DNA from: Oerskovia merdavium
Lineage (GTDB): Bacteria > Actinomycetota > Actinomycetes > Actinomycetales > Cellulomonadaceae
Assembly: GCF_014836755.1 (NCBI RefSeq)
Contig: NZ_JACSQF010000019.1
Location: 1 to 64,000, forward strand
Direction: 5' to 3'
Length of the DNA stretch: 64,000 nucleotides
Shown here piece after piece: positions 56,585 through 64,000 of the stretch. The notes beneath the pieces are model-generated. The model did not search any database. It was not told the DNA's origin and worked only from the letters and a program-made list of their open reading frames with translations. A program made the position numbers and the translations under genes. How positions within the stretch are numbered: position 1 is the first letter of the stretch; every line of letters starts with the position of its first letter.

Positions 56585-57712
56585 ATGAGGGAGTTCACCG
56601 CACAGGACTTCGCCGCGCGCATCGACCGCGCGGCTGCCCAGGCCCGCCACGCCGGGCTCGCCGGGGTGCTCGTCACCCCCGGCCCGGACATGACGTACTT
56701 CACGGGCTACACCCCCACGGCCATGACCGAGCGCATCACGCTGCTCGTGGTCCCTGCCGAGGGCGAGGCGTCGATCGTGGTGCCCGTCCTGGAACAGCCG
56801 GACCTCGACCGGGCCCCCGGCGCGGCCGCCCTGCACGTCACCCCGTGGACCGACGGCGTCGACGAGTACGCGGTCACGGCCGACCTGCTCGACGCGACCG
56901 GGCGCTACGCGATCTCCGACTCGGCGTGGGCCATGCACCTGCTGGGGCTCCAGCGCACCCTGCCGGGCTCCTCGTACTCCGCCATGACGCAGGCGCTGCC
57001 CATGCTGCGCGCGGTCAAGGGACCGGACGAGATCGAACGGCTCGCATCCGCGGGAGCGGCGAACGACGCGACGTTCGCGGACATCGTCGAGATCCGCTTC
57101 AGCGGTCGCCGCGAGCTGGACGTCGCCGCGGACCTCGCGGGCTTCCTGCGCGACCACGGGCACTCGCAGGTCGACTTCACGGTCGTCGGCTCGGGACCCA
57201 ACGGTGCCAACCCGCACCACGAGGCGGGCGACCGGGTCATCCAGGAGGGTGACATGGTCGTGCTCGACTTCGGCGGCCTCAAGGACGGCTACGGCTCGGA
57301 CATGACGCGCATGGTGCACGTCGGCGGCGACGTCACGGACCAGCAGCGCGAGGTCTTCGAGATCGTGCGCGCCGCGCAGCAGGCCGGCGTCGACGCGGTA
57401 CGTCCCGGGGCGACCTGCCAGGACGTCGACCGTGCCGCCCGCGCCGTGATCACCGAGGCCGGGTACGGCGAGCAGTTCATCCACCGCACGGGCCACGGGA
57501 TCGGGCTCACGACGCACGAGCCCCCGTACATGATCGAGGGCGAGGAGCAGCCCATCGTCTCCGGGATGTGCTTCTCGGTCGAGCCCGGGATCTATCTCCC
57601 GGGGAAGTTCGGGGTGCGCATCGAGGACATCGTGGTCGCGTTCGGCGACGACGTGCCCGACGGCGCCCGTCGCCTCAACAACGCGCCGCACGACCTGCAC
57701 GTGGTCGAGTAG
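56585..57712 (+). CDS. M24 family aminopeptidase, Xaa-Pro peptidase type
   Basis: Cytoplasmic two-metal peptidase of 375 residues. The N-terminal creatinase-like domain (about 1-135) leads to the pita-bread domain with the metal ligands Asp in VVLDFGG, Asp in YGSDMTRMV, His in GHGIGLTTHEPP, Glu in FSVEPGIYL and Glu in RIEDIVV, so all five are present. It removes residues ahead of proline, or acts on a related dipeptide. CAGGCT lies 6 nt before the ATG, which suggests a leaderless start. Confidence 0.93.
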   Translation: MREFTAQDFAARIDRAAAQARHAGLAGVLVTPGPDMTYFTGYTPTAMTERITLLVVPAEGEASIVVPVLEQPDLDRAPGAAALHVTPWTDGVDEYAVTADLLDATGRYAISDSAWAMHLLGLQRTLPGSSYSAMTQALPMLRAVKGPDEIERLASAGAANDATFADIVEIRFSGRRELDVAADLAGFLRDHGHSQVDFTVVGSGPNGANPHHEAGDRVIQEGDMVVLDFGGLKDGYGSDMTRMVHVGGDVTDQQREVFEIVRAAQQAGVDAVRPGATCQDVDRAARAVITEAGYGEQFIHRTGHGIGLTTHEPPYMIEGEEQPIVSGMCFSVEPGIYLPGKFGVRIEDIVVAFGDDVPDGARRLNNAPHDLHVVE

Positions 57713-57723
57713 GCGAGCACGCC

Positions 57724-59112
57724 TCAGGCGGTCGGGGCGTCGGCGACGCCCGCGGCCACGACCTGCTCGTTGCGGATGCCCGCCCAGCTCACGAGGCCGC
57801 CCGCGACGAGCAGCGCGGCCGTGACGATCAGTGCCCGGTGGAACCCGGCGACGTCGAGCACGGGACCGATGACGATGCCCGCGCACGCGATGACCACGAG
57901 GCCTGCGATGCGCGACACCGCGTTGTTGACGGCGGACCCGATGCCCGCGTCCGACGCGGGGATCGAGCCGAGGATCGCGGCCGTCAGGGGCGCCACCGTG
58001 ATCGCGAGGCCCAGGCCGAACAGCAGGATCCCGGGGAGGAGCTGCGTGAAGTACCTCGCCTCGGCGGTCGTCGTGAGCATGAGCAGGTACCCGCAGCCCG
58101 CGATCAGCGGGCCCACGGTCATGAACAGGCGCGGCCCGTACCGGCCCGCGAGCGCCCCGAAGCGCGAGGACAGGAACAGCATGAGGAGCGTCACGGGCAG
58201 CAGGGCCAGGCCCGCGAGGGTCGCGCTGTACCCGGCGACCTGCTGGACGAACAGGGTCACGGCGAACCCGCCGAACGCGAGCGCCCCGTAGATCGCGGCC
58301 GTCGCGACGTTTCCTGCGGCGAAGTTGCGCACCGAGAACAGGGACAGCGGCAGCATGGGGTCGGGAGCGCGCCGCTCCCAGCCCAGGAACGCCACGAGCG
58401 CCGCGACGCCGACGACGAGCGGCACCCACACGACCGGGCTCCCCCACCCGAACCGACCGTGCTCGATGAGCGCGAAGACGGGCCCGGCGAGCCCGACGGC
58501 CGCGAGCACCGCACCGCGCACGTCGATCCGGCGTCCCGTCGCGGTGTCCCCCTCCTCCATGCCGTGCAGTATCCACAGGGTCACCGCGACGGGCAGCAGG
58601 TTGATGCCGAACACCCAGCGCCACGAGAGTGTGTCGACGAGCACGCCACCGAGCAGCGGGCCCGCGATCATCGCCGTGCCCGTCCAGGCCGTCCAGGTGC
58701 CGATCGCCTTGGCCTGCGCGGCCCCGCTGAACGCCGAGATGATCATCGCGAGCGAGCTCGGCACGAGCAGAGCGCCCGCGACGCCCTGGAGCCCGCGCGC
58801 GGCCACGAGGAAGACACCGGTGGGTGCCAGCGCGCACAGCACCGACGTGACGGCGAACCCGAGCAGTCCCCACCACATGACGCGGCGCCGCCCGTGGACG
58901 TCGGACAGCGAACCCGCCACGAGGATGAGCGAGCCGAGCGTGATGAGGTACGCGTCGACGACCCACTGCTGGAGGGCGAGCCCCCCGAGCGCTCCCCCGG
59001 CGAGCTCGTCCGCGATCGCGGGCAGCGCGACGTTGACCACCGTCCCGTCGAGGAAGGACACGAACGAGGCGAGGATCGCGACGAGCAGCACGCGGCGTTG
59101 AGCAGGCGTCAC
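57724..59112 (-). CDS. MFS transporter, DHA2 type
   Basis: A 462-residue exporter with 13-14 hydrophobic segments. Motifs are SFLDGTVVNVALPAIADEL in span 1, motif A SLSDVHGRRRVMWWG and motif C near ISAFSGAAQAKAIGTWTAWTG/TAMIAGPLLGG (quoted in parts). The ATG overlaps the stop of the PPOX-like gene by 4 nt, so both form an operon. The substrate is unknown. Confidence 0.92.
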   Translation of the reverse strand: MTPAQRRVLLVAILASFVSFLDGTVVNVALPAIADELAGGALGGLALQQWVVDAYLITLGSLILVAGSLSDVHGRRRVMWWGLLGFAVTSVLCALAPTGVFLVAARGLQGVAGALLVPSSLAMIISAFSGAAQAKAIGTWTAWTGTAMIAGPLLGGVLVDTLSWRWVFGINLLPVAVTLWILHGMEEGDTATGRRIDVRGAVLAAVGLAGPVFALIEHGRFGWGSPVVWVPLVVGVAALVAFLGWERRAPDPMLPLSLFSVRNFAAGNVATAAIYGALAFGGFAVTLFVQQVAGYSATLAGLALLPVTLLMLFLSSRFGALAGRYGPRLFMTVGPLIAGCGYLLMLTTTAEARYFTQLLPGILLFGLGLAITVAPLTAAILGSIPASDAGIGSAVNNAVSRIAGLVVIACAGIVIGPVLDVAGFHRALIVTAALLVAGGLVSWAGIRNEQVVAAGVADAPTA

Positions 59113-59714
59113 GCCTCCACGCTAGCCCCGCCGTCGAACCTCCACCGGGTCGCGGTGTAGTCCTCGCCGCGACCGTAGGCGTGGACCGTGACGGGGCGGA
59201 CCTGGAAGACGTGGGCCTCCCCGGCGGCAGGCGGGTCGGAAGGCGTGCTCTCCGAGGGCGCCTCGCTGTCCCAGAACGCCCCGTCACGCACCTCGAAGCG
59301 CCAGTCGTACTTGCACGCCCAGCGGTCGGCCAGGCGTTGGAGTACGTGGTCCTCCGTGAGTCGTTCGGCGGCTCCGGCCAGCACGACGTCGAGCCCCTCG
59401 CTCATGAGGTTGGTGCCGGTGGTCAGCACGCACCAGGGGTTCTCCTCGAGGTTGCGCGCCTTGCGCTCGGTGCGGCCCGTGCAGAAGTGGAGCGCACCGT
59501 CGGCCCAGACGGTGATGAGCGGCGTGACGTGGGGGCGCCCGTCCGGGCGGACCGTGGACAACCAGAAGATCTCGGCGGTCTGGAGCACCTTCAGGGCGTC
59601 CGCCCAGGAGGTGGGGGCTGCGCCGGGCGACGAGAAGTCCGTCATGAGCTCGCCCGCGGTGCCGCCGTCGGGGGTGGGCGCCGGGTCGGGCTGCGCGGTC
59701 GATGCCGTGGTCAT
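59109..59714 (-). CDS. Pyridoxamine 5'-phosphate oxidase family (flavin/F420-binding split barrel) protein
   Basis: A 201-residue split-barrel protein. The fold is seen in FWLSTVRPDGRPHVTPLITVW, FCTGRTERKARNLEENPWC and the strand VLAGAAERL. Actinobacterial members bind FMN, F420 or heme-derived ligands; which one is not clear from the sequence. The first 30 residues are a Pro/Thr-rich lead. It is coupled to the downstream MFS gene by a 4-nt overlap. Confidence 0.85.
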   Translation of the reverse strand: MTTASTAQPDPAPTPDGGTAGELMTDFSSPGAAPTSWADALKVLQTAEIFWLSTVRPDGRPHVTPLITVWADGALHFCTGRTERKARNLEENPWCVLTTGTNLMSEGLDVVLAGAAERLTEDHVLQRLADRWACKYDWRFEVRDGAFWDSEAPSESTPSDPPAAGEAHVFQVRPVTVHAYGRGEDYTATRWRFDGGASVEA

Positions 59715-59784
59715 GGAGGCCCTCCGTCTCTCGGTCGGCGCCGTCGCCGCACCGTCCTCCTTCGACCGGCGCGGGCCCTCGAAC

Positions 59785-60207
59785 TCATCGGTGGGTTCCG
59801 CAGGACATCACCGCCGACATCACGACGAGGACGGCAAGCGGAAAGGCCACCGACCAGGGCGGCACGACATGCCAGACCTGCGCCAGGGCGGCAACGGTCC
59901 CCGCGGCCCCGAGCCCGGTCCCGAGGGCGACGGCCGCACGGTGCACCCCCGTCCGTGCGGTCCGGAAGACACGGTTCGCGACCGCTCCGAGCAGGCTAGC
60001 GACGAGCGCTGCGGCCGCCCCCGCGAGCGCCCCGAGGAACATCGACCACGTGGCCCAGGCGGGGTCGGTCAGCCCGAAGGCCAAGCCGGCCGCCGCCCCG
60101 ACCAGAGGACCCGCCGCGAGTGACGCGACCGGTCGGCACCAGACCTCGGGCGCCCCTCGGCCGACATGGTCGACCAAGGTCGGTGTCTTCGGGTCGTCGA
60201 CGTTCAT
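59785..60207 (-). CDS. Small membrane protein, hypothetical
   Basis: A protein of about 140 residues with four hydrophobic helices of small residues (ASLAAGPLVGAAAGLAFGL, GALAGAAAALVASLLGAVA and two more), no recognised family. The ATG at 60207 is 7 nt after CAGGAT; another ATG three codons upstream (60216) is equally possible. It lies between the PPOX and bioB genes on the same strand. Confidence 0.6.
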   Translation of the reverse strand: MNVDDPKTPTLVDHVGRGAPEVWCRPVASLAAGPLVGAAAGLAFGLTDPAWATWSMFLGALAGAAAALVASLLGAVANRVFRTARTGVHRAAVALGTGLGAAGTVAALAQVWHVVPPWSVAFPLAVLVVMSAVMSCGTHR

Positions 60208-60283
60208 GGCGGCCATCCTGCACCGAGGACACCGTGGACACGAGTCGCGACCGCGTGGCGGTCGGCCCCCGAGCGAGGGGACC

Positions 60284-61465
60284 TCACGCGTTGGGGGCGA
60301 CGGACGTCCCGGGGCCGCGGCGCCGCACGGTCACGGCGTTCTCGCCCGACGCGGCACCGGTGCCCCGTGCCACGGTCGTCGCGTCGTGCTCGCCCGGGGC
60401 GGCCGTGGCCCGTCCATCACCGTCGGCCCCCTCCACCACGAACCCTCCGTCGGCGAGCAGGTCGAGGTCCGTCTGCGCGGCCTGACCCTCGCTCGTGAGG
60501 TAGTCGCCCAGGAAGATCGAGCTCACGATCTCCAGGGCCAGCGGCTGGAGCGAGCGCAGGTGCACCTCGCGTCCCGCCGCGAGCCGGAGCTCGGCGGTGG
60601 GGCACACGAAGCGCACCATCGCGAGGATGCGCAGGCACCGCTGGGGCGTGAGGTCCCAGGTGCCCGCGAGCGGTGTGCCCTCGAACGGCACGAGGAAGTT
60701 GACCGGGACGGAGTCGGCGCCGAGGGCGCGCAGCGCGAAGGCCACCTCGACCAGGTCCTCGTCGCTCTCGCCCATGCCCGCGACGAGTCCCGAGCAGGAC
60801 GAGAGCCCCGCTCCCCGCGCCCGCTCGACCGTCTCCACGCGGTCGGCGTACTCGTGCGTGGTGCAGATGTCGGCGTACGCCGCTTCGGACGTGTTGAGGT
60901 TGTGGTTGTAGGCGTCGGCGCCCGCCGCGGCCAACCGTTCGGCCTGGCCCTCGCGCAGCAGGCCGAGGCACGCGCAGACCTCGACGTCGGGATGCTCGGT
61001 CTTGATGCCGCCGACCATCGCGGTCACGCGCGTCAGGTCGCGGTCGCTCGGCCCGCGTCCGCTCGCGACCAGGCATACGCGACGCGCTCCGCCCGCGATC
61101 CCGGCCCGAGCCGCCGCGACCGCGTCCTCGGCGCTCAGCCACGAGTACTTCAGGACCTGGGCCGTCGAGCCGAGGCGCTGCGAGCAGTACGTGCAGTCCT
61201 CGGGGCACAGACCCGACTTCAGGTTGACCAGGTAGTTGAGCCGCACGCGTCGGCCGAACCGGTGACGGCGGACCCGACCGGCGGCGGCCACGAGGTCGAG
61301 CAGGTCCTCGTCGGCCGTCCGCAGGACCGCGAGCGCCTGGGCGCGGGTCGCAGGCTCGCCGCGCACGCCCTGTGCGACGAGCACGTCGAACAGTGCGCGT
61401 GCGTCGTGAGCACGGTCGAGGGCCGGCGCGAGAACGTCAGGTCGGGGCGTGGGCGTCTGGTTCAC
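60284..61465 (-). CDS. bioB: Biotin synthase
   Basis: Radical SAM enzyme that inserts sulfur into dethiobiotin; 393 residues. The cluster motif is CPEDCTYC (about 73-80), followed by conserved ALK/YSW regions and NHNLNTS, which are typical of BioB. The C-terminal 55 residues are a variable tail. GTG at 61465 is chosen: GAAGGA lies 9 nt upstream; earlier starts run into the TetR operator region and give non-family sequence. Other bio genes are not in the window. A TetR gene lies 175 bp upstream on the other strand, but a link is not shown. Confidence 0.95.
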   Translation of the reverse strand: MNQTPTPRPDVLAPALDRAHDARALFDVLVAQGVRGEPATRAQALAVLRTADEDLLDLVAAAGRVRRHRFGRRVRLNYLVNLKSGLCPEDCTYCSQRLGSTAQVLKYSWLSAEDAVAAARAGIAGGARRVCLVASGRGPSDRDLTRVTAMVGGIKTEHPDVEVCACLGLLREGQAERLAAAGADAYNHNLNTSEAAYADICTTHEYADRVETVERARGAGLSSCSGLVAGMGESDEDLVEVAFALRALGADSVPVNFLVPFEGTPLAGTWDLTPQRCLRILAMVRFVCPTAELRLAAGREVHLRSLQPLALEIVSSIFLGDYLTSEGQAAQTDLDLLADGGFVVEGADGDGRATAAPGEHDATTVARGTGAASGENAVTVRRRGPGTSVAPNA

Positions 61466-61612
61466 GACCCACGATCCTTCTCGCCTGGTCACGCCCGCTC
61501 CCCGGCCGACCTCCACAAGGTGACCTGCTGCTCGTTGGGCGGGACCGCAGCACGTCGTCTGCTTCCTCCAAGGACCTGGCCCACGGGTTGGCGTCGGCCT
61601 ATCCCTCGACAT

Positions 61613-61628
61613 CCTACCTAGAGGTAGG
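61613..61628. promoter_or_regulatory. Inverted repeat CCTACCT-AG-AGGTAGG before the TetR gene
   Basis: Perfect 7-bp arms with a 2-nt centre. The -10 box TATGGT of the TetR gene (61629-61634) abuts it, so a protein bound here blocks that promoter. On the minus strand TAGGAT overlaps the other side, so bioB might also be affected. Confidence 0.75.
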
Positions 61629-61634
61629 TATGGT
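61629..61634 (+). promoter_or_regulatory. -10 box of the LmrA-like TetR gene, leaderless type
   Basis: TATGGT followed by 6 nt and the ATG at 61641; directly beside the inverted repeat 61613-61628. Confidence 0.5.
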
Positions 61635-61640
61635 GTCGCC

Positions 61641-62225
61641 ATGGACGATCCCGACCTTCCTCGCCGCGAACGCCTGCTCCGCGCGGCTCGCGACCTCTAC
61701 TGGGCCCAGGGGGTCGAGGGCACGAGCCCCCGCCAGGTCCTCGAGGTGAGCGGCGTGGGGCAGGGCAGCCTGTACCACCACTTCCCCACCAAGCACGACC
61801 TCTCGCTCGCCGCGATCAGCGCGACGACGCAGGAAGCGCTGGACTCCGTCTCGGGCGAGCTCACGGACACTGACCGTCCGCCCGTGGAGCGGCTCGTGGC
61901 CTACCTCGAGCGGCCGCGCCCCGCGCTCGCCGGGTGCAAGATCGGGCGCCTGACGAGCGACCGGTCGGTCATGGCGGACGACGAGCTGCGCTCGCCCGTC
62001 CACGACTACTTCGCGGGCCTGGTCGCGCTGGTGCAGGAGGTCTTCGAGGAGACCGGCCTGCCCGACGACGTCGCGCACGACCGCGCGTACGCGGCGGTCG
62101 CGATCGTCCAGGGCGGGTACGTGCTCGCGCGCGCCCTCGACGACCCGGCGGCGCTGAGGGCCGCGGTCGACGGGTTCGTGTCGATGCTCGAGCCGGCTCT
62201 CCAGGCCGAGGTGGCGACTCGATGA
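61641..62225 (+). CDS. TetR family regulator, LmrA/YxaF-like
   Basis: A 194-residue TetR protein with helix-turn-helix at about 28-58 ([21 protein letters not shown]). The ligand domain segment [20 protein letters not shown] places it near the LmrA/YxaF group. ATG 6 nt after TATGGT, no ribosome binding site: leaderless. It overlaps the PNPOx-like gene (ATGA), so the operon is likely self-repressed through the inverted repeat. Confidence 0.9.
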   Translation: MDDPDLPRRERLLRAARDLYWAQGVEGTSPRQVLEVSGVGQGSLYHHFPTKHDLSLAAISATTQEALDSVSGELTDTDRPPVERLVAYLERPRPALAGCKIGRLTSDRSVMADDELRSPVHDYFAGLVALVQEVFEETGLPDDVAHDRAYAAVAIVQGGYVLARALDDPAALRAAVDGFVSMLEPALQAEVATR

Positions 62226-62956
62226 GCAGCGGACCGGGCAACGACGAGGGGTCCGGGCCTGGCGACGCACGGGCGGTCGGACGGACCGAGGACACGGCGG
62301 ACGGACCGAGCCTCCGCGAGCGGTTGCGCGCCCTGCCGACGTTCGGACCCGGCCTGCCGACGCTCGACCCGAGCGAGGCTCCGCCGGAACCCGTGACGTT
62401 GTTCCTCGAGTGGATCGGTCAGGCGATCGACGCCGGGGTACCTCTCCCCCATGCCATGACGCTGTCCACCGGAGGGGCCTCAGGTCGGGTGACGGCGCGC
62501 ACCGTGATCCTCAAGGACGTCGACGCGTCGGGCTGGTGGTTCGCGACCAGCTCGTCGAGCCCCAAGGGCCACGACCTCGCGGAGAACCCGAACGCCGCCC
62601 TCACGTTCCTCTGGCCTGCGCTCGGGCGTCAGGTCAGGATCGTCGGGCCCACGCTCCCCTCCGACACCTCGACGAGCGCAGCCGACTTCCTCGCCCGCTC
62701 GGAGGGCTCGCGCGCCGCAGCGCTCGTGGGTCACCAGAGCGAGACCCTCACGTCGCGGCAGGAGTACTGGGACGCCTTCGCCGTCACGCTCGCCTCGGTG
62801 CGGGAGAATCCCGCGCTCGTCGCACCCGAGTGGACCGCGTACGCGCTCGCGCCCACGTCGGTCGAGTTCTGGCAGGCGTCGGACGACCGCGGACAGACCC
62901 GGCTGCGCTACCGCGCGGCAGGACACCACTGGGAGAAGGGGCTGCTCTGGCCATGA
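62222..62956 (+). CDS. PNPOx-like (PdxH/PhzG-type) FMN-binding oxidase family protein
   Basis: A 244-residue split-barrel flavoprotein candidate. The core resembles pyridoxine 5'-phosphate oxidase: HAMTLSTGGASGRVTARTVILKD, PNAALTFLWPALGRQVRI, SRQEYWDAF and the end TRLRYRAAGHHWEKGLLWP. The residues before 50 are disordered. In a TetR-controlled operon it could be a specialised oxidase and not the housekeeping PdxH. It overlaps both neighbours by 4 nt. Confidence 0.85.
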   Translation: MSSGPGNDEGSGPGDARAVGRTEDTADGPSLRERLRALPTFGPGLPTLDPSEAPPEPVTLFLEWIGQAIDAGVPLPHAMTLSTGGASGRVTARTVILKDVDASGWWFATSSSSPKGHDLAENPNAALTFLWPALGRQVRIVGPTLPSDTSTSAADFLARSEGSRAAALVGHQSETLTSRQEYWDAFAVTLASVRENPALVAPEWTAYALAPTSVEFWQASDDRGQTRLRYRAAGHHWEKGLLWP

Positions 62957-63816
62957 CAGGGACCACGCAGGACACGACTGCACCGCGCTCGATCGACCCG
63001 GCACCCACGAGCCCGCTCGATTCCCCACAGGCAGCGCCCCGCGACGACCTTCCGGCGATCCGACGTGACGCGGCAGCCGCGCTGCGCGCGCTGACCGAGG
63101 CCGTCCTGAGTCTCGACGACGAGGCACTCGGGTCCCCGAGCTCGCTCGACGGGTGGAGCGTCGGGCACGTGCTGTCGCACGTGGCGATGGTCGGCGACGC
63201 CCTCGCCCGCCAGGCCGAGCTCGCCGCCCAGGGCGAGACCGCCGAGGTCTACGAGGGCGGGGCCGAGGGGCGCGCGGCGGGCATCGAGGCCGGCGCGCAC
63301 CGGACCGGGGACGAGCACGTCGACGCGCTCACCGCTGCGGGCGCGAGGCTCGAGGCCGCGTGGTCCCTCACGGACAGCACGGGGTGGGGTGCACGCGTGA
63401 CGTACCGCGACGGGACCGTCGCCGACGTCCTCGACTGCTGGTGGCGCGAGGTCCGCATCCACGCGACCGACCTCGGTGAGGTCGGCACGGTCCGAGGCCT
63501 CACGCCGTCGGGAACGTGGGGCCTCGCCTTCACGGACCACCTGCTCGACTTCCTGAGCCCGCGCCTGCCCGGCCCCGTGCTCGTGGTGCGGCTCGAGGAC
63601 GGGGCACGATCCGTCGTCGGGCCCGAGGGCGTGCGGCCCGCCGCCGAGGACGCGGGCGACGACGACCTCACCACCGTGACCGGCAGCGCGGCGGACGTCG
63701 CCGCGTGGCTCGCGGGACGCGCGACGGCCACCGACCCGACGGCTCACAGGGACGGCGAGACCGTCGACCTTCCGGCGCTCGGCCCGTGGCCGTCGGGCGT
63801 CCCCGTCCGACGCTAG
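62953..63816 (+). CDS. Maleylpyruvate isomerase N-terminal (DinB-like) domain protein, mycothiol-dependent type
   Basis: A 287-residue protein. Its DinB-like helical bundle (about 35-190) carries a metal His in SVGHVLSHVAM and a further pair near WWREVRIHATDL; the C-terminal region (about 190-287) is a second beta-alpha domain. Relatives use mycothiol to isomerise or modify electrophiles. Third gene of the TetR operon; its overlap with the PNPOx gene suggests a joint detoxification pathway, which is inferred. Confidence 0.82.
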   Translation: MTGTTQDTTAPRSIDPAPTSPLDSPQAAPRDDLPAIRRDAAAALRALTEAVLSLDDEALGSPSSLDGWSVGHVLSHVAMVGDALARQAELAAQGETAEVYEGGAEGRAAGIEAGAHRTGDEHVDALTAAGARLEAAWSLTDSTGWGARVTYRDGTVADVLDCWWREVRIHATDLGEVGTVRGLTPSGTWGLAFTDHLLDFLSPRLPGPVLVVRLEDGARSVVGPEGVRPAAEDAGDDDLTTVTGSAADVAAWLAGRATATDPTAHRDGETVDLPALGPWPSGVPVRR

Positions 63817-63823
63817 GCGCGGC

Positions 63824-64000
63824 TCACGCCCGGACCAGGACCGTCCCGTCCTCGACCGCCACATCGAACGTCCGCAGCGCCTCGGGCTCCTTGCCGCTCG
63901 GGTCGAGGCACTCGCCCGTCGTCAGGTCCCACACCTGCTTGTACATGGGGGACGTGATCGTCGGGGTCTCGCCCACCGAACCGACGATCCCGCGAGAGAG
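63824..64000 (-). CDS. nirD: Nitrite reductase small subunit, 3' end (partial)
   Basis: The last 58 codons of a minus-strand gene cut by the window edge. The peptide contains SRGIVG, TSPMYKQVWDLTTGECLD and ends DGTVLVRA, which matches the C-terminus of the Rieske-fold NirD subunit of NAD(P)H nitrite reductase. The large subunit gene nirB would be expected just beyond the edge. Only the tail is seen, so the identity rests on this motif. Confidence 0.85.
   Translation of the reverse strand, partial: LSRGIVGSVGETPTITSPMYKQVWDLTTGECLDPSGKEPEALRTFDVAVEDGTVLVRA

Noticed and set aside
55217-59287. Minus-strand open frame of more than 1300 codons over several real genes
   Set aside because: It crosses the M24 peptidase, membrane protein and MFS genes in the wrong frame and has an Arg-rich composition.
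61465-61641. TetR protein at 61641 as a BioQ-type biotin regulator
   Set aside because: The site CCTACCT/AGGTAGG does not resemble the BioQ-type sites I recall, the ligand domain looks LmrA/YxaF-like, and the gene is in an operon with a PNPOx and a DinB-like gene, not with bio genes.
1-64000. CRISPR array, tRNA, rRNA, insertion sequence or prophage
   Set aside because: No regular direct-repeat/spacer array, cloverleaf, transposase, integrase or phage structural gene could be recognised.

Overview
The window is 64 kb of very GC-rich DNA (roughly 70-75 percent by eye) with G/C-ending codons, frequent GTG starts, many start codons placed 6-7 nt after a TANNNT-like -10 box, an SBP-ATPase-permease manganese cassette, Ku plus a Pol-PE-Lig type LigD, and a mycothiol-enzyme-like fold. 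All of this points to an actinobacterium, most likely of the order Micrococcales (Cellulomonas/Oerskovia/Promicromonospora-like). The genus cannot be fixed from the sequence alone. I see no rRNA, tRNA, CRISPR array, insertion sequence or phage gene.

Left part (1-18.6 kb): mostly housekeeping. In order: a possible comEC 5' end with a 12-G tract, comEA, a DegV protein, a HerA-like ATPase, leucyl-tRNA synthetase, a VKOR protein, an MFS exporter, then a four-gene manganese-type ABC uptake operon ending in a DtxR/MntR-type repressor. A YceI protein, a membrane-anchored metallophosphoesterase and a divergent TetR/MFS efflux pair with tandem operators follow.

Centre-left (18.9-36 kb): a sialic acid and host-glycan foraging locus. 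On the minus strand are a large secreted GH31 glycosidase, an SGNH esterase and a GntR/FCD regulator (nanR). On the plus strand are a Dpp-type sialic acid ABC importer including a permease-ATPase fusion, then nanA, nanK, nanE and a secreted sialidase (nanH). The expected logic is: the sialidase and GH31 enzyme cut glycans outside the cell, the ABC system imports the sugar, the SGNH protein may remove O-acetyl groups, and NanA/NanK/NanE convert Neu5Ac to GlcNAc-6-P. The GH31 enzyme and the sialidase share the same C-terminal module.

Centre-right (36-46.9 kb): small enzymes, Ku, MOSC and DUF1905 proteins, then a lower-GC two-gene module (winged-helix protein plus nucleotidyltransferase-like protein) that looks like a toxin-antitoxin or abortive-infection pair with its own repressor-type promoter. 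A small alarmone synthetase, a TetR/DUF5692 pair and a TetR-MFS operon controlled by three 17-bp TGCA iterons come next.

Right part (47-64 kb): an SDR, a small membrane protein, LigD, a GntR/amidohydrolase divergent pair, VOC and quinone-reductase proteins, an unrecognised gene flanked by two palindromic repeats, an M24 peptidase, an MFS/PPOX pair, biotin synthase, a TetR-PNPOx-DinB-like operon and the 3' end of nirD. The palindromic repeat family (three copies seen, at 4.25, 54.85 and 55.5 kb) is an unexplained structural feature of this genome.
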